NCBI GenBank assembly: GCA_030633795.1
Contig: DAOWCB010000045.1
Coordinates: 1-8,638, forward strand
DNA from: Candidatus Aminicenantota bacterium
GTDB lineage: Bacteria > Acidobacteriota > Aminicenantia > Aminicenantales > Aminicenantaceae
Reading direction: 5' to 3'
DNA: 8,638 nucleotides
The notes beneath the pieces are model-generated. The model worked only from the letters and a program-made list of their open reading frames with translations, had not been told where the DNA came from and did not search any database. Shown here in pieces: positions 1-6,375 of this stretch (the first letter of the stretch is position 1; the number at the start of each line of letters is the position of its first letter). Made by a program: the position numbers and the translations under genes.

Positions 1-1
1 A

Positions 2-38
2 TTCAGCAATGTCAGAAACTTATCCTGACATTGCTGAA
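2..38. repeat. Perfect 14-bp inverted repeat (hairpin)
   Basis: TTCAGCAATGTCAG (2-15) is exactly complementary to CTGACATTGCTGAA (25-38), leaving a 9-base loop. It is followed on the plus strand by six A and then CTTTT, not by a T run, so it is not a standard plus-strand terminator. If it ended a minus-strand transcript, the T run would lie before the window start and cannot be seen. It could also be the end of a mobile element. The structure is certain; the role is unknown. Confidence 0.75.
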
Positions 39-195
39 AAAACTTTTCAAGATGAATCTTTTTATTTTCATCGGCATTTTTTACCCTTATGGGAAACGCG
101 GCGAGCCAATCTCACTGCATCTGCTTCGTTGCGATCCATTTGCGGTACACTTATACAGCAGCATGGACCAACGCCTCGCATCGGCAGCAAGCTTA

Positions 196-215
196 GCTCG
201 TGAATAATCCAGGCT
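196..215 (+). repeat. 20-bp dispersed repeat, copy A
   Basis: GCTCGTGAATAATCCAGGCT occurs here and again, base for base, at 6304-6323 in the same orientation. Its core TGAATAATYCAG recurs at 7630-7642, 7708-7725 (inverted) and 7829-7846. All five copies are intergenic. The two most diverged copies form the ends of a MITE-like element, so this one is probably a solo terminal repeat of a related element. It lies just downstream of the 3' end of the minus-strand gene cluster. Confidence 0.75.
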
Positions 216-502
216 GTCCGATCGAGTTGTTTTTCTTTTCTATTATCTCTTCGAGAAAGTCAAGCTTTTTCCTTTTTTTTTACATCCCGGATGCAGATTC
301 AGTCCTGGCACATGTACACCAATGCCCGTCCAGGATACCTAAACCGTCAGTTATACTATAACATTGGCATTGATTAGGTAATACTGCATTTTGTATTTGG
401 TGCTGGAACAGGGTTGCAAGAAAGCGATTATCGTGTATTGCTTTATTTTGACAAGAAGCTGACTGATATAGAGAGAAGGAGAATAAAAAGAAGTTACGCC
501 TG
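216..502. other. Non-coding stretch, nothing recognised
   Basis: The 287 bases after repeat copy A and before the dehydrogenase stop codon hold no ORF with family resemblance. I see no terminator with a T run on the minus strand, where the cluster's transcript should end. There is a small A/T palindrome (GTTATA/TATAAC, 350-362) and short complementary segments CAATGCC (320-326) and GGCATTG (366-372), none long enough to call. Bases 39-195 are likewise without a supported feature. Confidence 0.5.
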
Positions 503-1291
503 CTAAGCTAGTCCTCCGCCATCCACGACAAAAATAGATCCGGTTACCCAACTGGATAACTGGCAGGTCAGAAAAAGAACAGCATTGGCCACATCATCCG
601 GGCTTCCCACACGAGGAATAGGCCGGTCCGATGCTTCAGCAAGGAACTCGCCGATATCCTGATGCATTTGTGCCGCTTCCCTTTCGAGAAGCTCTGTGTG
701 GACATCCCCCGGGCAAACACAATTCACTCTAACTCCTTGTTCGCCATGATCGATAGCCATAGCACGAGTCAGATTGACCACCCCACCCTTGGAAGCGCAA
801 TAGGCAACGGCGTTGGGACCTCCCTTGATTCCCCAACCGGATCCTATGTTAACTATGCTTCCTCCTCCGTTCTGGACCATGCGAGGGATCACTAGATGGG
901 AGAGCTGATAGACTGATTTCAAGTTGACACGCAGAACATGATCCCATTCCTCTTCGCTCAGCTGGACGATGTCTTTTCTTGTGATCACACCGGCATTATT
1001 CACCAAGATATCAAGGTTCCCAAAATCTTTCGACACGCCATCGACCGCATTCTGGCAATCGGAGCGAACACTAACATCGCATGCATAAAATTTAGCCTTG
1101 TTTCCCAGTTGTCGGATGTCCTCCTCGATTTGTGGGCCTTTGTGTTTATCGATGTCAAACAATGCAATATCCGCTCCAGCCTCGGCTAATCGTATGGCAA
1201 CAGCCGATCCGATCCCTGAAGCGGTTCCTGTAACTATCGCCGTCTTTCCCTCTAATGAAATGAGGTTAAGGATGTTATCGTGAATACGCAT
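503..1291 (-). CDS. SDR-family NAD(P)-dependent oxidoreductase
   Basis: A 262-residue classical short-chain dehydrogenase, a cytosolic Rossmann-fold enzyme that oxidises or reduces a hydroxyl/carbonyl group. Visible motifs, in order: cofactor loop TGTASGIG (21-28); Asp46 in LFDID at the end of the second strand, which in this family favours NAD over NADP; NNAG (98-101); Asn123; catalytic Ser151; and the YCASK motif with Tyr164 and Lys168. PGDVHTE (194-200) follows as the usual substrate-side loop, and VTGSIFVVDGG closes the fold near the C-terminus. The length is normal. The ATG lies 2 bases after the stop of the glycoside hydrolase gene, with an AAGGA box at good distance, so it is the last gene of the operon. 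It most resembles 3-oxoacyl-ACP reductase-like, sugar or polyol dehydrogenases. The substrate cannot be told. No signal peptide, so its substrate must be cytoplasmic. Confidence 0.93.
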   Translation of the reverse strand: MRIHDNILNLISLEGKTAIVTGTASGIGSAVAIRLAEAGADIALFDIDKHKGPQIEEDIRQLGNKAKFYACDVSVRSDCQNAVDGVSKDFGNLDILVNNAGVITRKDIVQLSEEEWDHVLRVNLKSVYQLSHLVIPRMVQNGGGSIVNIGSGWGIKGGPNAVAYCASKGGVVNLTRAMAIDHGEQGVRVNCVCPGDVHTELLEREAAQMHQDIGEFLAEASDRPIPRVGSPDDVANAVLFLTCQLSSWVTGSIFVVDGGGLA

Positions 1292-1293
1292 TA

Positions 1294-3690
1294 TTATTCC
1301 TTTTTTTCCAATAGCAGGATGAGAACATTGTGTTCTCCTTCAGGAATCTGAAATTTTGTCGATTTTCCCTCAAAGATTTCTGCCGGTTGATTGTCAATTT
1401 CGATTTGGTATCTTCCCTTGGCTAAGAGATTGATTCTTATTTTGGTTCTTTTAAGAGTCGTGATATCGAACCCCACTTCATTCTCCGAGTAAAGAAAACG
1501 ACGAAAAACAGCGGCTTTGTTTGCCTTCAGTATAACCCTTCCCTCTTCCTTCAATTTGACTTTTTTTGGAGAAATTTCAATATCGTAATGTCTCCCTTGT
1601 ATATAAAGCCGGGACAGCTTTCCTCTTTTTTCAGGTTGTATCATCCCAAATCTGAAACCATCCCATGGAGTAAAATCCATGTATTCTTCCAAGGCGATCA
1701 AGGCAAAAAGAGGTCCCCAACTTTGGTGCCTTAGTCCTCCCGCCTCGCCGGTTCGAGAATCGAAATTTTCTGGACAGAGTTGAAAATTTGTCCAACTGCG
1801 CATGAACAATTCCGCGCTTTTTTTGGCATACTCTGAAGCAACGGCATCAAAACCATACGCTTTCAAACCTTGGTAGATCAAGTAGTTGGTGGGCGCCCAG
1901 ATTTTGCCCCTCCAATAATCCTGATCCGCAAATTCAAGATCATCTCGAGATATGGTAGGAACGACGTATTCACCCCAGTATTCCTCCTCATTCAACAGGC
2001 GCTTTTTCAGCAGAAGGGCCCTCTCTTGATCAGGAATCTTTGCCAAAAGCGGGTAAAAATTGGAAGCTGCTTTTTTTTGGGAGAAACTCCCATCCCAATA
2101 TCGATCATAATAAAAGCCATCTGCTTCGTTCCAAAGATTATCATTGATCAGATCTCTCATTTGCTCGTATTCTTCCGTATAACTAGCAAAATCCTGTTCG
2201 TTTTTTAAAATCCTGGCCATTTGCGCCAAGCACCACGCATCCAATGTATACAAAGAATTCAAATCGACACAATTCATGGTCAAAGTTCCTGTCGCTTCAC
2301 TAAAAACAGCCCTATCCCAATTGGGCAGATCGTCTTGACCCGATTCCCAACTGGACCGGGTTTCCCCGCTGGCATCTTCTTCCCAAGAAGGAACCCAGGA
2401 AGCGATCAAGCCTGTATCCGAGCCCCATTCCATAAGTCCATCTCTGTTTCCATCCCGTCTGTCTTGACCGTTTGTTTTTTTAGTCTTCCAGAATGCATGC
2501 CATCTCTTCAGAAAAGGATACGCGTGTTGAAGAAAGTCCATGTCGCCGTCTCTCTGGAAACACTTCCACACCACAAAGGAACCGACAGGAGGTTGAGACC
2601 GATCCGGAGTTCCCCCAAACTCATCTTTCCAATGGGGGATATTTCCGTTCGGGTATTGCGTTTCGAGAACAGACTGAATGACATCTTTCGCGTGCTTAAC
2701 GCTCTCTACAGATAATAATAAAGCATTGAAGAAGGAGTTCCACCCATAAATCGTCCATTGACCACGACCTTCTTCCGAGGGGAAAATCCATCGTCTTCCT
2801 GCTGGTGTGTACAGACGGTGATTTCCGGGTTGATATAGTGTCATCCAGAATAGGTTATTCGTGAGGGCTTCTCCCACTCCTTCATACAATCCATCGATTT
2901 TTACTCTCTTCCTTTGATATCTGTTTTCTTCTTCCTCTAAAAATTTGTCGATGATAGCCTCATTTTTGTACCGGTAAATCTGGTTGCGCAGGATTCTCAT
3001 GTCCTGCCCGACAGAAGCCACAAAATAAATCATCTTTTTTTTCGTTTCCGGGAATCTGAGAGTCAAAGCTTTTTCCTGTAAATCCTCCGTTAGGATCCCT
3101 TCCCGACTGGTCCAGAACAGGTAATAGTGTTTTTCGGGAGTTTCACTATCTCCTCGTATATGACCATTAGCCAGGGCTTGGTACGTCCCCGCGAAATCCC
3201 AAGGAAAATAATGGATCAGATCGACCTCGATCCCCGCGGGCACAAAAATCCTCCCAATAACGGTCTTTTCGCTCTGACGGGACCATTCCATCACGAGTGT
3301 AGTCGGTTTTTTGGAAGGCTTTTTAAGGATGGGAGTACCATCCTTTTTCCCGAACGGAAGTCCCAAGTCCAACTTGATACGGGCATATTGCCCGTCTGGA
3401 GAATGCGGGCCTACTTCCGAAATCAGAAAAAGATGATCGATCCCCTCGACTGCCTCATCCTGTTTTTTGGTTCGGATCCGGAAGGCAAAGGCACTTTCCG
3501 GATGTGGGGCTAACAACATTCCAGCCCAGTTATCTGCTTCCAATGCCCCGATATAGACATCTTTCCACTGGTAATGAATCTCGGCCAAAACACCATCACT
3601 CAAAAAAGAAATAATCAATCCAATGAACAACAAGGGACACAAGAGTTTTGCGATAGATTGTCGGAGTTTCATTCTCTTTCTGATTTTCAC
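1294..3690 (-). CDS. Secreted glycoside hydrolase, GH63/MGH1-like (alpha/alpha)6
   Basis: A 798-residue exported hydrolase, probably acting on alpha-glucosidic bonds. Residues 1-36 form a Sec signal peptide: a basic start, hydrophobic LLCPLLFIGLIISFL (16-30), and a likely cut after VLA36. Residues about 40-250 look like an all-beta N-terminal domain. From about 265 comes the helical barrel: WTIYGWNSFFNALL (312-325), NGNIPHW (348-354), DGLMEWGSD (417-425), ESGQDDLPNWD (449-459), YWRGKIWAPTNYL (592-604), ENFDSRTGEAGG (641-652) and SWGPL (657-661). These match the GH63/mannosylglycerate-hydrolase-like pattern, in which an Asp of the SGxD block and a Glu near the C-terminal end of the barrel are catalytic. 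I therefore expect Asp453 or Asp454 and Glu641 to matter. Residues 680-798 are a small beta-rich tail. The start is GTG at 3690, 3 bases after the preceding stop; ATG at 3672 (7th codon) is a real alternative and keeps the leader. The substrate is unknown. Confidence 0.85.
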   Translation of the reverse strand: MKIRKRMKLRQSIAKLLCPLLFIGLIISFLSDGVLAEIHYQWKDVYIGALEADNWAGMLLAPHPESAFAFRIRTKKQDEAVEGIDHLFLISEVGPHSPDGQYARIKLDLGLPFGKKDGTPILKKPSKKPTTLVMEWSRQSEKTVIGRIFVPAGIEVDLIHYFPWDFAGTYQALANGHIRGDSETPEKHYYLFWTSREGILTEDLQEKALTLRFPETKKKMIYFVASVGQDMRILRNQIYRYKNEAIIDKFLEEEENRYQRKRVKIDGLYEGVGEALTNNLFWMTLYQPGNHRLYTPAGRRWIFPSEEGRGQWTIYGWNSFFNALLLSVESVKHAKDVIQSVLETQYPNGNIPHWKDEFGGTPDRSQPPVGSFVVWKCFQRDGDMDFLQHAYPFLKRWHAFWKTKKTNGQDRRDGNRDGLMEWGSDTGLIASWVPSWEEDASGETRSSWESGQDDLPNWDRAVFSEATGTLTMNCVDLNSLYTLDAWCLAQMARILKNEQDFASYTEEYEQMRDLINDNLWNEADGFYYDRYWDGSFSQKKAASNFYPLLAKIPDQERALLLKKRLLNEEEYWGEYVVPTISRDDLEFADQDYWRGKIWAPTNYLIYQGLKAYGFDAVASEYAKKSAELFMRSWTNFQLCPENFDSRTGEAGGLRHQSWGPLFALIALEEYMDFTPWDGFRFGMIQPEKRGKLSRLYIQGRHYDIEISPKKVKLKEEGRVILKANKAAVFRRFLYSENEVGFDITTLKRTKIRINLLAKGRYQIEIDNQPAEIFEGKSTKFQIPEGEHNVLILLLEKKE

Positions 3691-3693
3691 TTA

Positions 3694-4686
3694 TTATCTA
3701 TCCAGACGCTGGAGCCCATACTGTTTTGCCCAGTTCAGTGCTTCAGAATATTCTTTCCGGGTAATCCTTCGGGATAATTCTGGATATTCAAAAGCCTTGT
3801 GTTCAGGTCTATATTGTCTCATGATATTGATATAGGTGGTTTTGGGAAGATTCTCAGCCACAAATTTCAAGAATTCTTTGGTCCCTGAAATGCCATTGGG
3901 TAGAACCAAGTGCCTGATGATCAAACCTCTCACAGCTATTCCTCGGTGAACCAGAAGATCTCCTACCTGCCGAAACATTTCTTTCAGCGCAATCTTGGCA
4001 TGATGAGGATAATTATATGCCCCATCCGAATATTCTGCGGCATGTGAAGGCTCCATGTACTTGGTGTCAGGAAGATAGATATCAACGATGCCATCCAGCA
4101 ACTGCAATATCTCCAATTTTTCGTAGCTGCTCGTGTTATAGACGAGAGGGATACGAAGCCCCATCGGAATCGCCAATTGTAATGCTTTAACAATGCTAGG
4201 CAAATAATGGGTTGGTGTAACGAGGTTTATGTTAGAGCAGCCCAATTTCTGGAGTTTGATCATGGTTTCGGCCAATCGTCTGTCCGCTATTTCTATTCCT
4301 TCCCCCTCAATACTGATCGCATAGTTTTGACAGTAGACACAACGCAGATTGCAGTTTGAAAAAAAAATGGTCCCCGACCCTCCTCGCCCCACCAAAGGAG
4401 CTTCCTCTCCGAAATGAGGAGCAGCACTGGACACCTTCACCTTTGCTGTCGCCTGACACTTACCGGTCTGTCCTTTGATCCTGTTTACCCGACAATCCCT
4501 CGGACACAGATGACAGTTCTCGTAGATGGAATAGAGCTGTTCAACCCGCTGGTCGAGCTTTCCGTTTTTTTGGAGTTGAAGAAAGGATGGATGTTCTTCA
4601 CTGAAAGAGAGGGAAGGAATCCCGAGGGCAGAACCGAACAAGAATAAAGCGCGATTCAGGAAACTCCTCCTTGAAATGTTATTCAA
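3694..4686 (-). CDS. Radical-SAM protein, PflX-like (COG1313), with Tat leader
   Basis: A 330-residue radical-SAM protein. CNLRCVYC (Cys112, 116, 119) is the CX3CX2C site that holds the SAM-binding 4Fe-4S cluster. An upstream cysteine set, CHLCPRDC plus GKC (Cys58, 61, 65, 77), followed by HFGEEAPL and GSGTIFFS, is typical of PflX, a relative of pyruvate-formate-lyase activases of unknown substrate. Unusually, the protein starts with a Tat leader: SRRSFLNR (5-12), a hydrophobic stretch to about residue 27, and a possible cut after SFS29. The start is TTG at 4686, with GAGG 7 bases upstream. No other start would keep the twin arginines. It is preceded by an 83-base gap holding its own promoter and followed 3 bases later by the glycoside hydrolase. 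Export of a radical-SAM enzyme is odd because reductant and SAM are cytosolic, so the leader could act as an anchor. The family call is sure, the location is inferred. Confidence 0.88.
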   Translation of the reverse strand: MNNISRRSFLNRALFLFGSALGIPSLSFSEEHPSFLQLQKNGKLDQRVEQLYSIYENCHLCPRDCRVNRIKGQTGKCQATAKVKVSSAAPHFGEEAPLVGRGGSGTIFFSNCNLRCVYCQNYAISIEGEGIEIADRRLAETMIKLQKLGCSNINLVTPTHYLPSIVKALQLAIPMGLRIPLVYNTSSYEKLEILQLLDGIVDIYLPDTKYMEPSHAAEYSDGAYNYPHHAKIALKEMFRQVGDLLVHRGIAVRGLIIRHLVLPNGISGTKEFLKFVAENLPKTTYINIMRQYRPEHKAFEYPELSRRITRKEYSEALNWAKQYGLQRLDR

Positions 4687-4720
4687 CCTGTACCTCTACT
4701 CCTAATTGACTTATGTATTT

Positions 4721-4749
4721 AATATAAACCATTCACCGCCCTTTTTCAA
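4721..4749 (-). promoter_or_regulatory. Predicted internal sigma-70 promoter for radical-SAM/GH/SDR genes
   Basis: On the minus strand, TTGAAA (4749-4744), a 17-base spacer and TATATT (4726-4721) match five of six and five of six consensus bases at ideal spacing. Transcription would start near 4714, giving a leader of about 28 bases that carries the GAGG box of the TTG-started radical-SAM gene. This would let the last three genes be expressed apart from the PLP enzyme. Confidence 0.6.
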
Positions 4750-4773
4750 AACTGATTTTTTGTCGCAAATCAG
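4748..4773 (-). terminator. Possible weak terminator/attenuator after PLP enzyme gene
   Basis: Read on the minus strand, CTGATTT (4773-4767) pairs with AAATCAG (4758-4752) around an 8-base loop, then TTTT follows. The stop codon TGA lies inside the stem. The stem is only 7 bp and AT-rich and the T tract is short, so read-through is likely. It sits just upstream of the internal promoter's -35 box, which makes a partial transcription break plausible. Confidence 0.3.
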
Positions 4774-6008
4774 GTGACAAGTTCGGATTTACTGGCGAAT
4801 TTTTTGTATTCTCCCGAGGCAAGAATCTTGTCTATGAGATGGAACAGAAGTTCGATCTCCTCATCTTTGGTGTAAAAATGAGGTCCGACTCGAACGACGT
4901 CCGGGTCCTCATCCGTTCCCTTTCGAAAATCGACCTTCACTTTTTTTCGAATCAGGGCCTGCTTGACCTGGTGGGCATAAGGCAGGCCGATGGATACCGC
5001 TCCGCCTCTCTTCTCTTTCTCAACAGGAGTGTGGACCGGGAATCCCCTCCCTGAGGCATTTGCGATCAGCATTCCCGTTTGCTCGATAGATTTCTGGCGT
5101 ATTGGTCTTTTTCCGATTTTTTGAATTATTTCCAACCCAGCCATTGCGGTGTACAGGCAAGATATGGGAGGTGTCCCCGACATGAGCTTGTACGCACCTT
5201 CAGTGTATTCCATCTCTTGGGAAAAAGCGAAAGGATTTTTGTGGGCTAGCCAACCTGTCAACAAGGGCTCAAGAGTTTCTCGGCATTCTGGCCGCACGTA
5301 CAGAAAAGCGTTTCCTGGTCCCCCACACAACCATTTCAAGCATCCGCCGATATAAAAATCCACGCCCAGCTCTTTCACGTCCACAGGGACAGTTCCGGGT
5401 GCATGGTACCCATCGATCAACGTCAGTGCGCCATTGCTGCGGGCATGTTGGGCTATCCGGAATACATCCTGGATATAGGCCGATTTGAAATACACGTGGG
5501 ATGTGGCCACGAATAGAGTCTTTTCATCCACACGTTTGAGTATTTCATCCACCTCGATCCCGGGTCTGCCGCGGCTTTGGACAATATCCAGCTCCCAGTC
5601 CATGAATGAACAGATCTTCGCAACAGCATAAATGACGGAAGGAAAATCATGGTCGGTCATGACCACTTTGTTTCTTGCTCCATTATCAGAGGAGAACTGC
5701 GTCGAAAGGGCCACCCAATGGCATAGGGTGGCATTGGTCATCATCGCCACCGTATTTTCCTCGGCCCCGATAAGGGATGCCACCCTATTCCCTACTTTCT
5801 GTGAAAGGAGCCACCATTCTTTCTCCCAAGCGGTCACTCCCTCTTCAGCCCAAATTGTGTAAAATTGATCTAATGCTTCCCGCACCTGCAAAGGTACGGC
5901 TCCCAATGAATTACTGATCAAATAAACGCATTTATCCAGAATCGGGAAGTTTTTTCTGATATGGTCTAAGTCTTTTTCAAGACTCCAATCTGTGTTGGGA
6001 TCAATCAT
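4770..6008 (-). CDS. Kynureninase-like PLP-dependent enzyme (class V aminotransferase fold)
   Basis: A 412-residue fold-type I PLP enzyme counted from the ATG at 6008. The order of motifs follows kynureninases: YLISNSLGAVP (29-39, like YLxGNSLG), the PLP-phosphate region TNATLCHW (91-98), DFP (121-123), Asp199 and His202 in LIDGYHAPG for the pyridine ring, Lys225 in GGCLKWLCGGPG as the Schiff-base lysine, GWLAHKNPFAF (252-262), SGTPP (277-281), and DFRKG plus VVRVGPHFYT (360-380). It may cleave or transaminate an amino acid; kynurenine itself is not assured, since relatives of this group are varied. The ATG overlaps the stop of the Tat-leader ORF by four bases (ATGA) and has no clear ribosome site of its own, so coupled translation is expected. 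The frame stays open upstream past a TTG at 6089, within the leader ORF. See findings: a one-base shift would make this a Tat-exported enzyme. Confidence 0.87.
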   Translation of the reverse strand: MIDPNTDWSLEKDLDHIRKNFPILDKCVYLISNSLGAVPLQVREALDQFYTIWAEEGVTAWEKEWWLLSQKVGNRVASLIGAEENTVAMMTNATLCHWVALSTQFSSDNGARNKVVMTDHDFPSVIYAVAKICSFMDWELDIVQSRGRPGIEVDEILKRVDEKTLFVATSHVYFKSAYIQDVFRIAQHARSNGALTLIDGYHAPGTVPVDVKELGVDFYIGGCLKWLCGGPGNAFLYVRPECRETLEPLLTGWLAHKNPFAFSQEMEYTEGAYKLMSGTPPISCLYTAMAGLEIIQKIGKRPIRQKSIEQTGMLIANASGRGFPVHTPVEKEKRGGAVSIGLPYAHQVKQALIRKKVKVDFRKGTDEDPDVVRVGPHFYTKDEEIELLFHLIDKILASGEYKKFASKSELVT

Positions 6009-6145
6009 GCAGGCAATCCGTTTTTCACATCCTCGACCTTTTGCTGAATTTTGGCCTGCGCTTCTGTGGAAGACAAACCAAAGACACAAAGGCTGGTCAA
6101 ACCCAGACCGAGATCCTTTAAAAAATCTCTTCTCGTGGTTTCCAT
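6005..6145 (-). CDS. 46-residue Tat signal peptide ORF, coupled to PLP enzyme gene
   Basis: A short ORF too small for most gene finders. It reads METTRRDFLK, then a hydrophobic run DLGLGLTSLCVFGL, then SSTEAQA and a 15-residue polar tail ending in GLPA. TTRRDFLK is a full match to the twin-arginine consensus (S/T-R-R-x-F-L-K), and AQA31 is a good signal-peptidase I site. It has the best ribosome site of the cluster (GAAGGA, 5 bases before the ATG) and lies about 32 bases after the predicted transcription start of promoter 6184-6211. Its TGA overlaps the ATG of the PLP enzyme by four bases. A leader with only 15 mature residues is unlikely to be a protein in its own right, so it probably is, or once was, the N-terminus of the PLP enzyme. 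The ORF and the motif are certain; its independence is not. Confidence 0.75.
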   Translation of the reverse strand: METTRRDFLKDLGLGLTSLCVFGLSSTEAQAKIQQKVEDVKNGLPA

Positions 6146-6183
6146 AGGATTCCTTCTTCTTTAAATAACTTATCCCTTCACCA

Positions 6184-6211
6184 TATATATTATTTGAAAC
6201 AACGGTGTCAA
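6184..6211 (-). promoter_or_regulatory. Predicted sigma-70 promoter of the minus-strand cluster
   Basis: Minus strand TTGACA (6211-6206), a perfect -35 box, is followed after 16 bases by TATATA (6189-6184). The start would fall near 6177, leaving a leader of about 32 bases with a GAAGGA ribosome site before the ATG at 6145. Its position and strength support the Tat-leader ORF as the true first gene. Confidence 0.7.
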
Positions 6212-6303
6212 ACCCTATCCTAAAATTCGTTCAATAGCAAAAGATGGGGCTGCATGGATCACGCCTCTCATCCTTTAATACTAGGGTGGGGTGGGGGGTC
6301 TCG

Positions 6304-6323
6304 GCTCGTGAATAATCCAGGCT
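6304..6323 (+). repeat. 20-bp dispersed repeat, copy B
   Basis: GCTCGTGAATAATCCAGGCT, identical and in the same orientation as 196-215. It lies in the divergent control region, between the minus-strand cluster's promoter and the DUF362 gene's -10 box. A G-rich tract (6284-6298: GGG, GGGG and GGGGGG separated by single T) is directly upstream. Copies A and B bracket the whole minus-strand cluster. Confidence 0.75.
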
Positions 6324-6354
6324 TGTAAACTCGCGTGTTGAAGTCAATGGACTC

Positions 6355-6363
6355 TGGTATAAT
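6355..6363 (+). promoter_or_regulatory. Predicted extended -10 promoter of the DUF362 gene
   Basis: TATAAT at 6358-6363 is a perfect -10 box, preceded by TG at 6355-6356 (extended -10 form). A -35 box is poor at normal spacing; TTGAAG at 6338-6343 lies only 14 bases away. Transcription would start near 6370, about six bases before the ATG at 6376. Confidence 0.5.
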
Positions 6364-6375
6364 ACCGAACAAAAT

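Noticed and set aside
9..203. Plus-strand ORF of 64 codons near the left edge
   Set aside because: It starts inside the perfect hairpin, ends inside the dispersed repeat, lacks a ribosome site and has no family resemblance. Probably chance in non-coding DNA.
320..379. Crossing complementary segments (CAATGCC/GGCATTG and ACCTAA/TTAGGT) that could form a pseudoknot
   Set aside because: Segments of 6-7 bases at these distances arise by chance; there is no conserved RNA motif and no nearby gene start to regulate.
448..472. TTGACA followed by TATAGA on the plus strand as a promoter
   Set aside because: The spacer is only 13 bases and there is no plus-strand gene downstream before the minus-strand dehydrogenase.
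351..551. Minus-strand ORF of 66 codons overlapping the end of the dehydrogenase gene
   Set aside because: It overlaps the well-supported SDR gene in another frame, has no ribosome site and shows low-complexity content.
2221..2715. Long plus-strand ORF of 164 codons opposite the glycoside hydrolase gene
   Set aside because: It lies wholly within a well-supported gene on the other strand and shows no domain; a shadow frame. The same holds for the other plus-strand frames opposite 503-6008.
6009..6089. In-frame upstream extension of the PLP enzyme to a TTG at 6089
   Set aside because: This segment is the alternative frame of the Tat-leader ORF, has no ribosome site and reads as Cys/Trp-rich nonsense; the overlapping ATG at 6008 or a frameshift join is more likely.
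6284..6298. G-rich tract as a G-quadruplex
   Set aside because: Only three separated G runs are close together; a fourth would need a long loop. Noted as sequence context of repeat copy B only.
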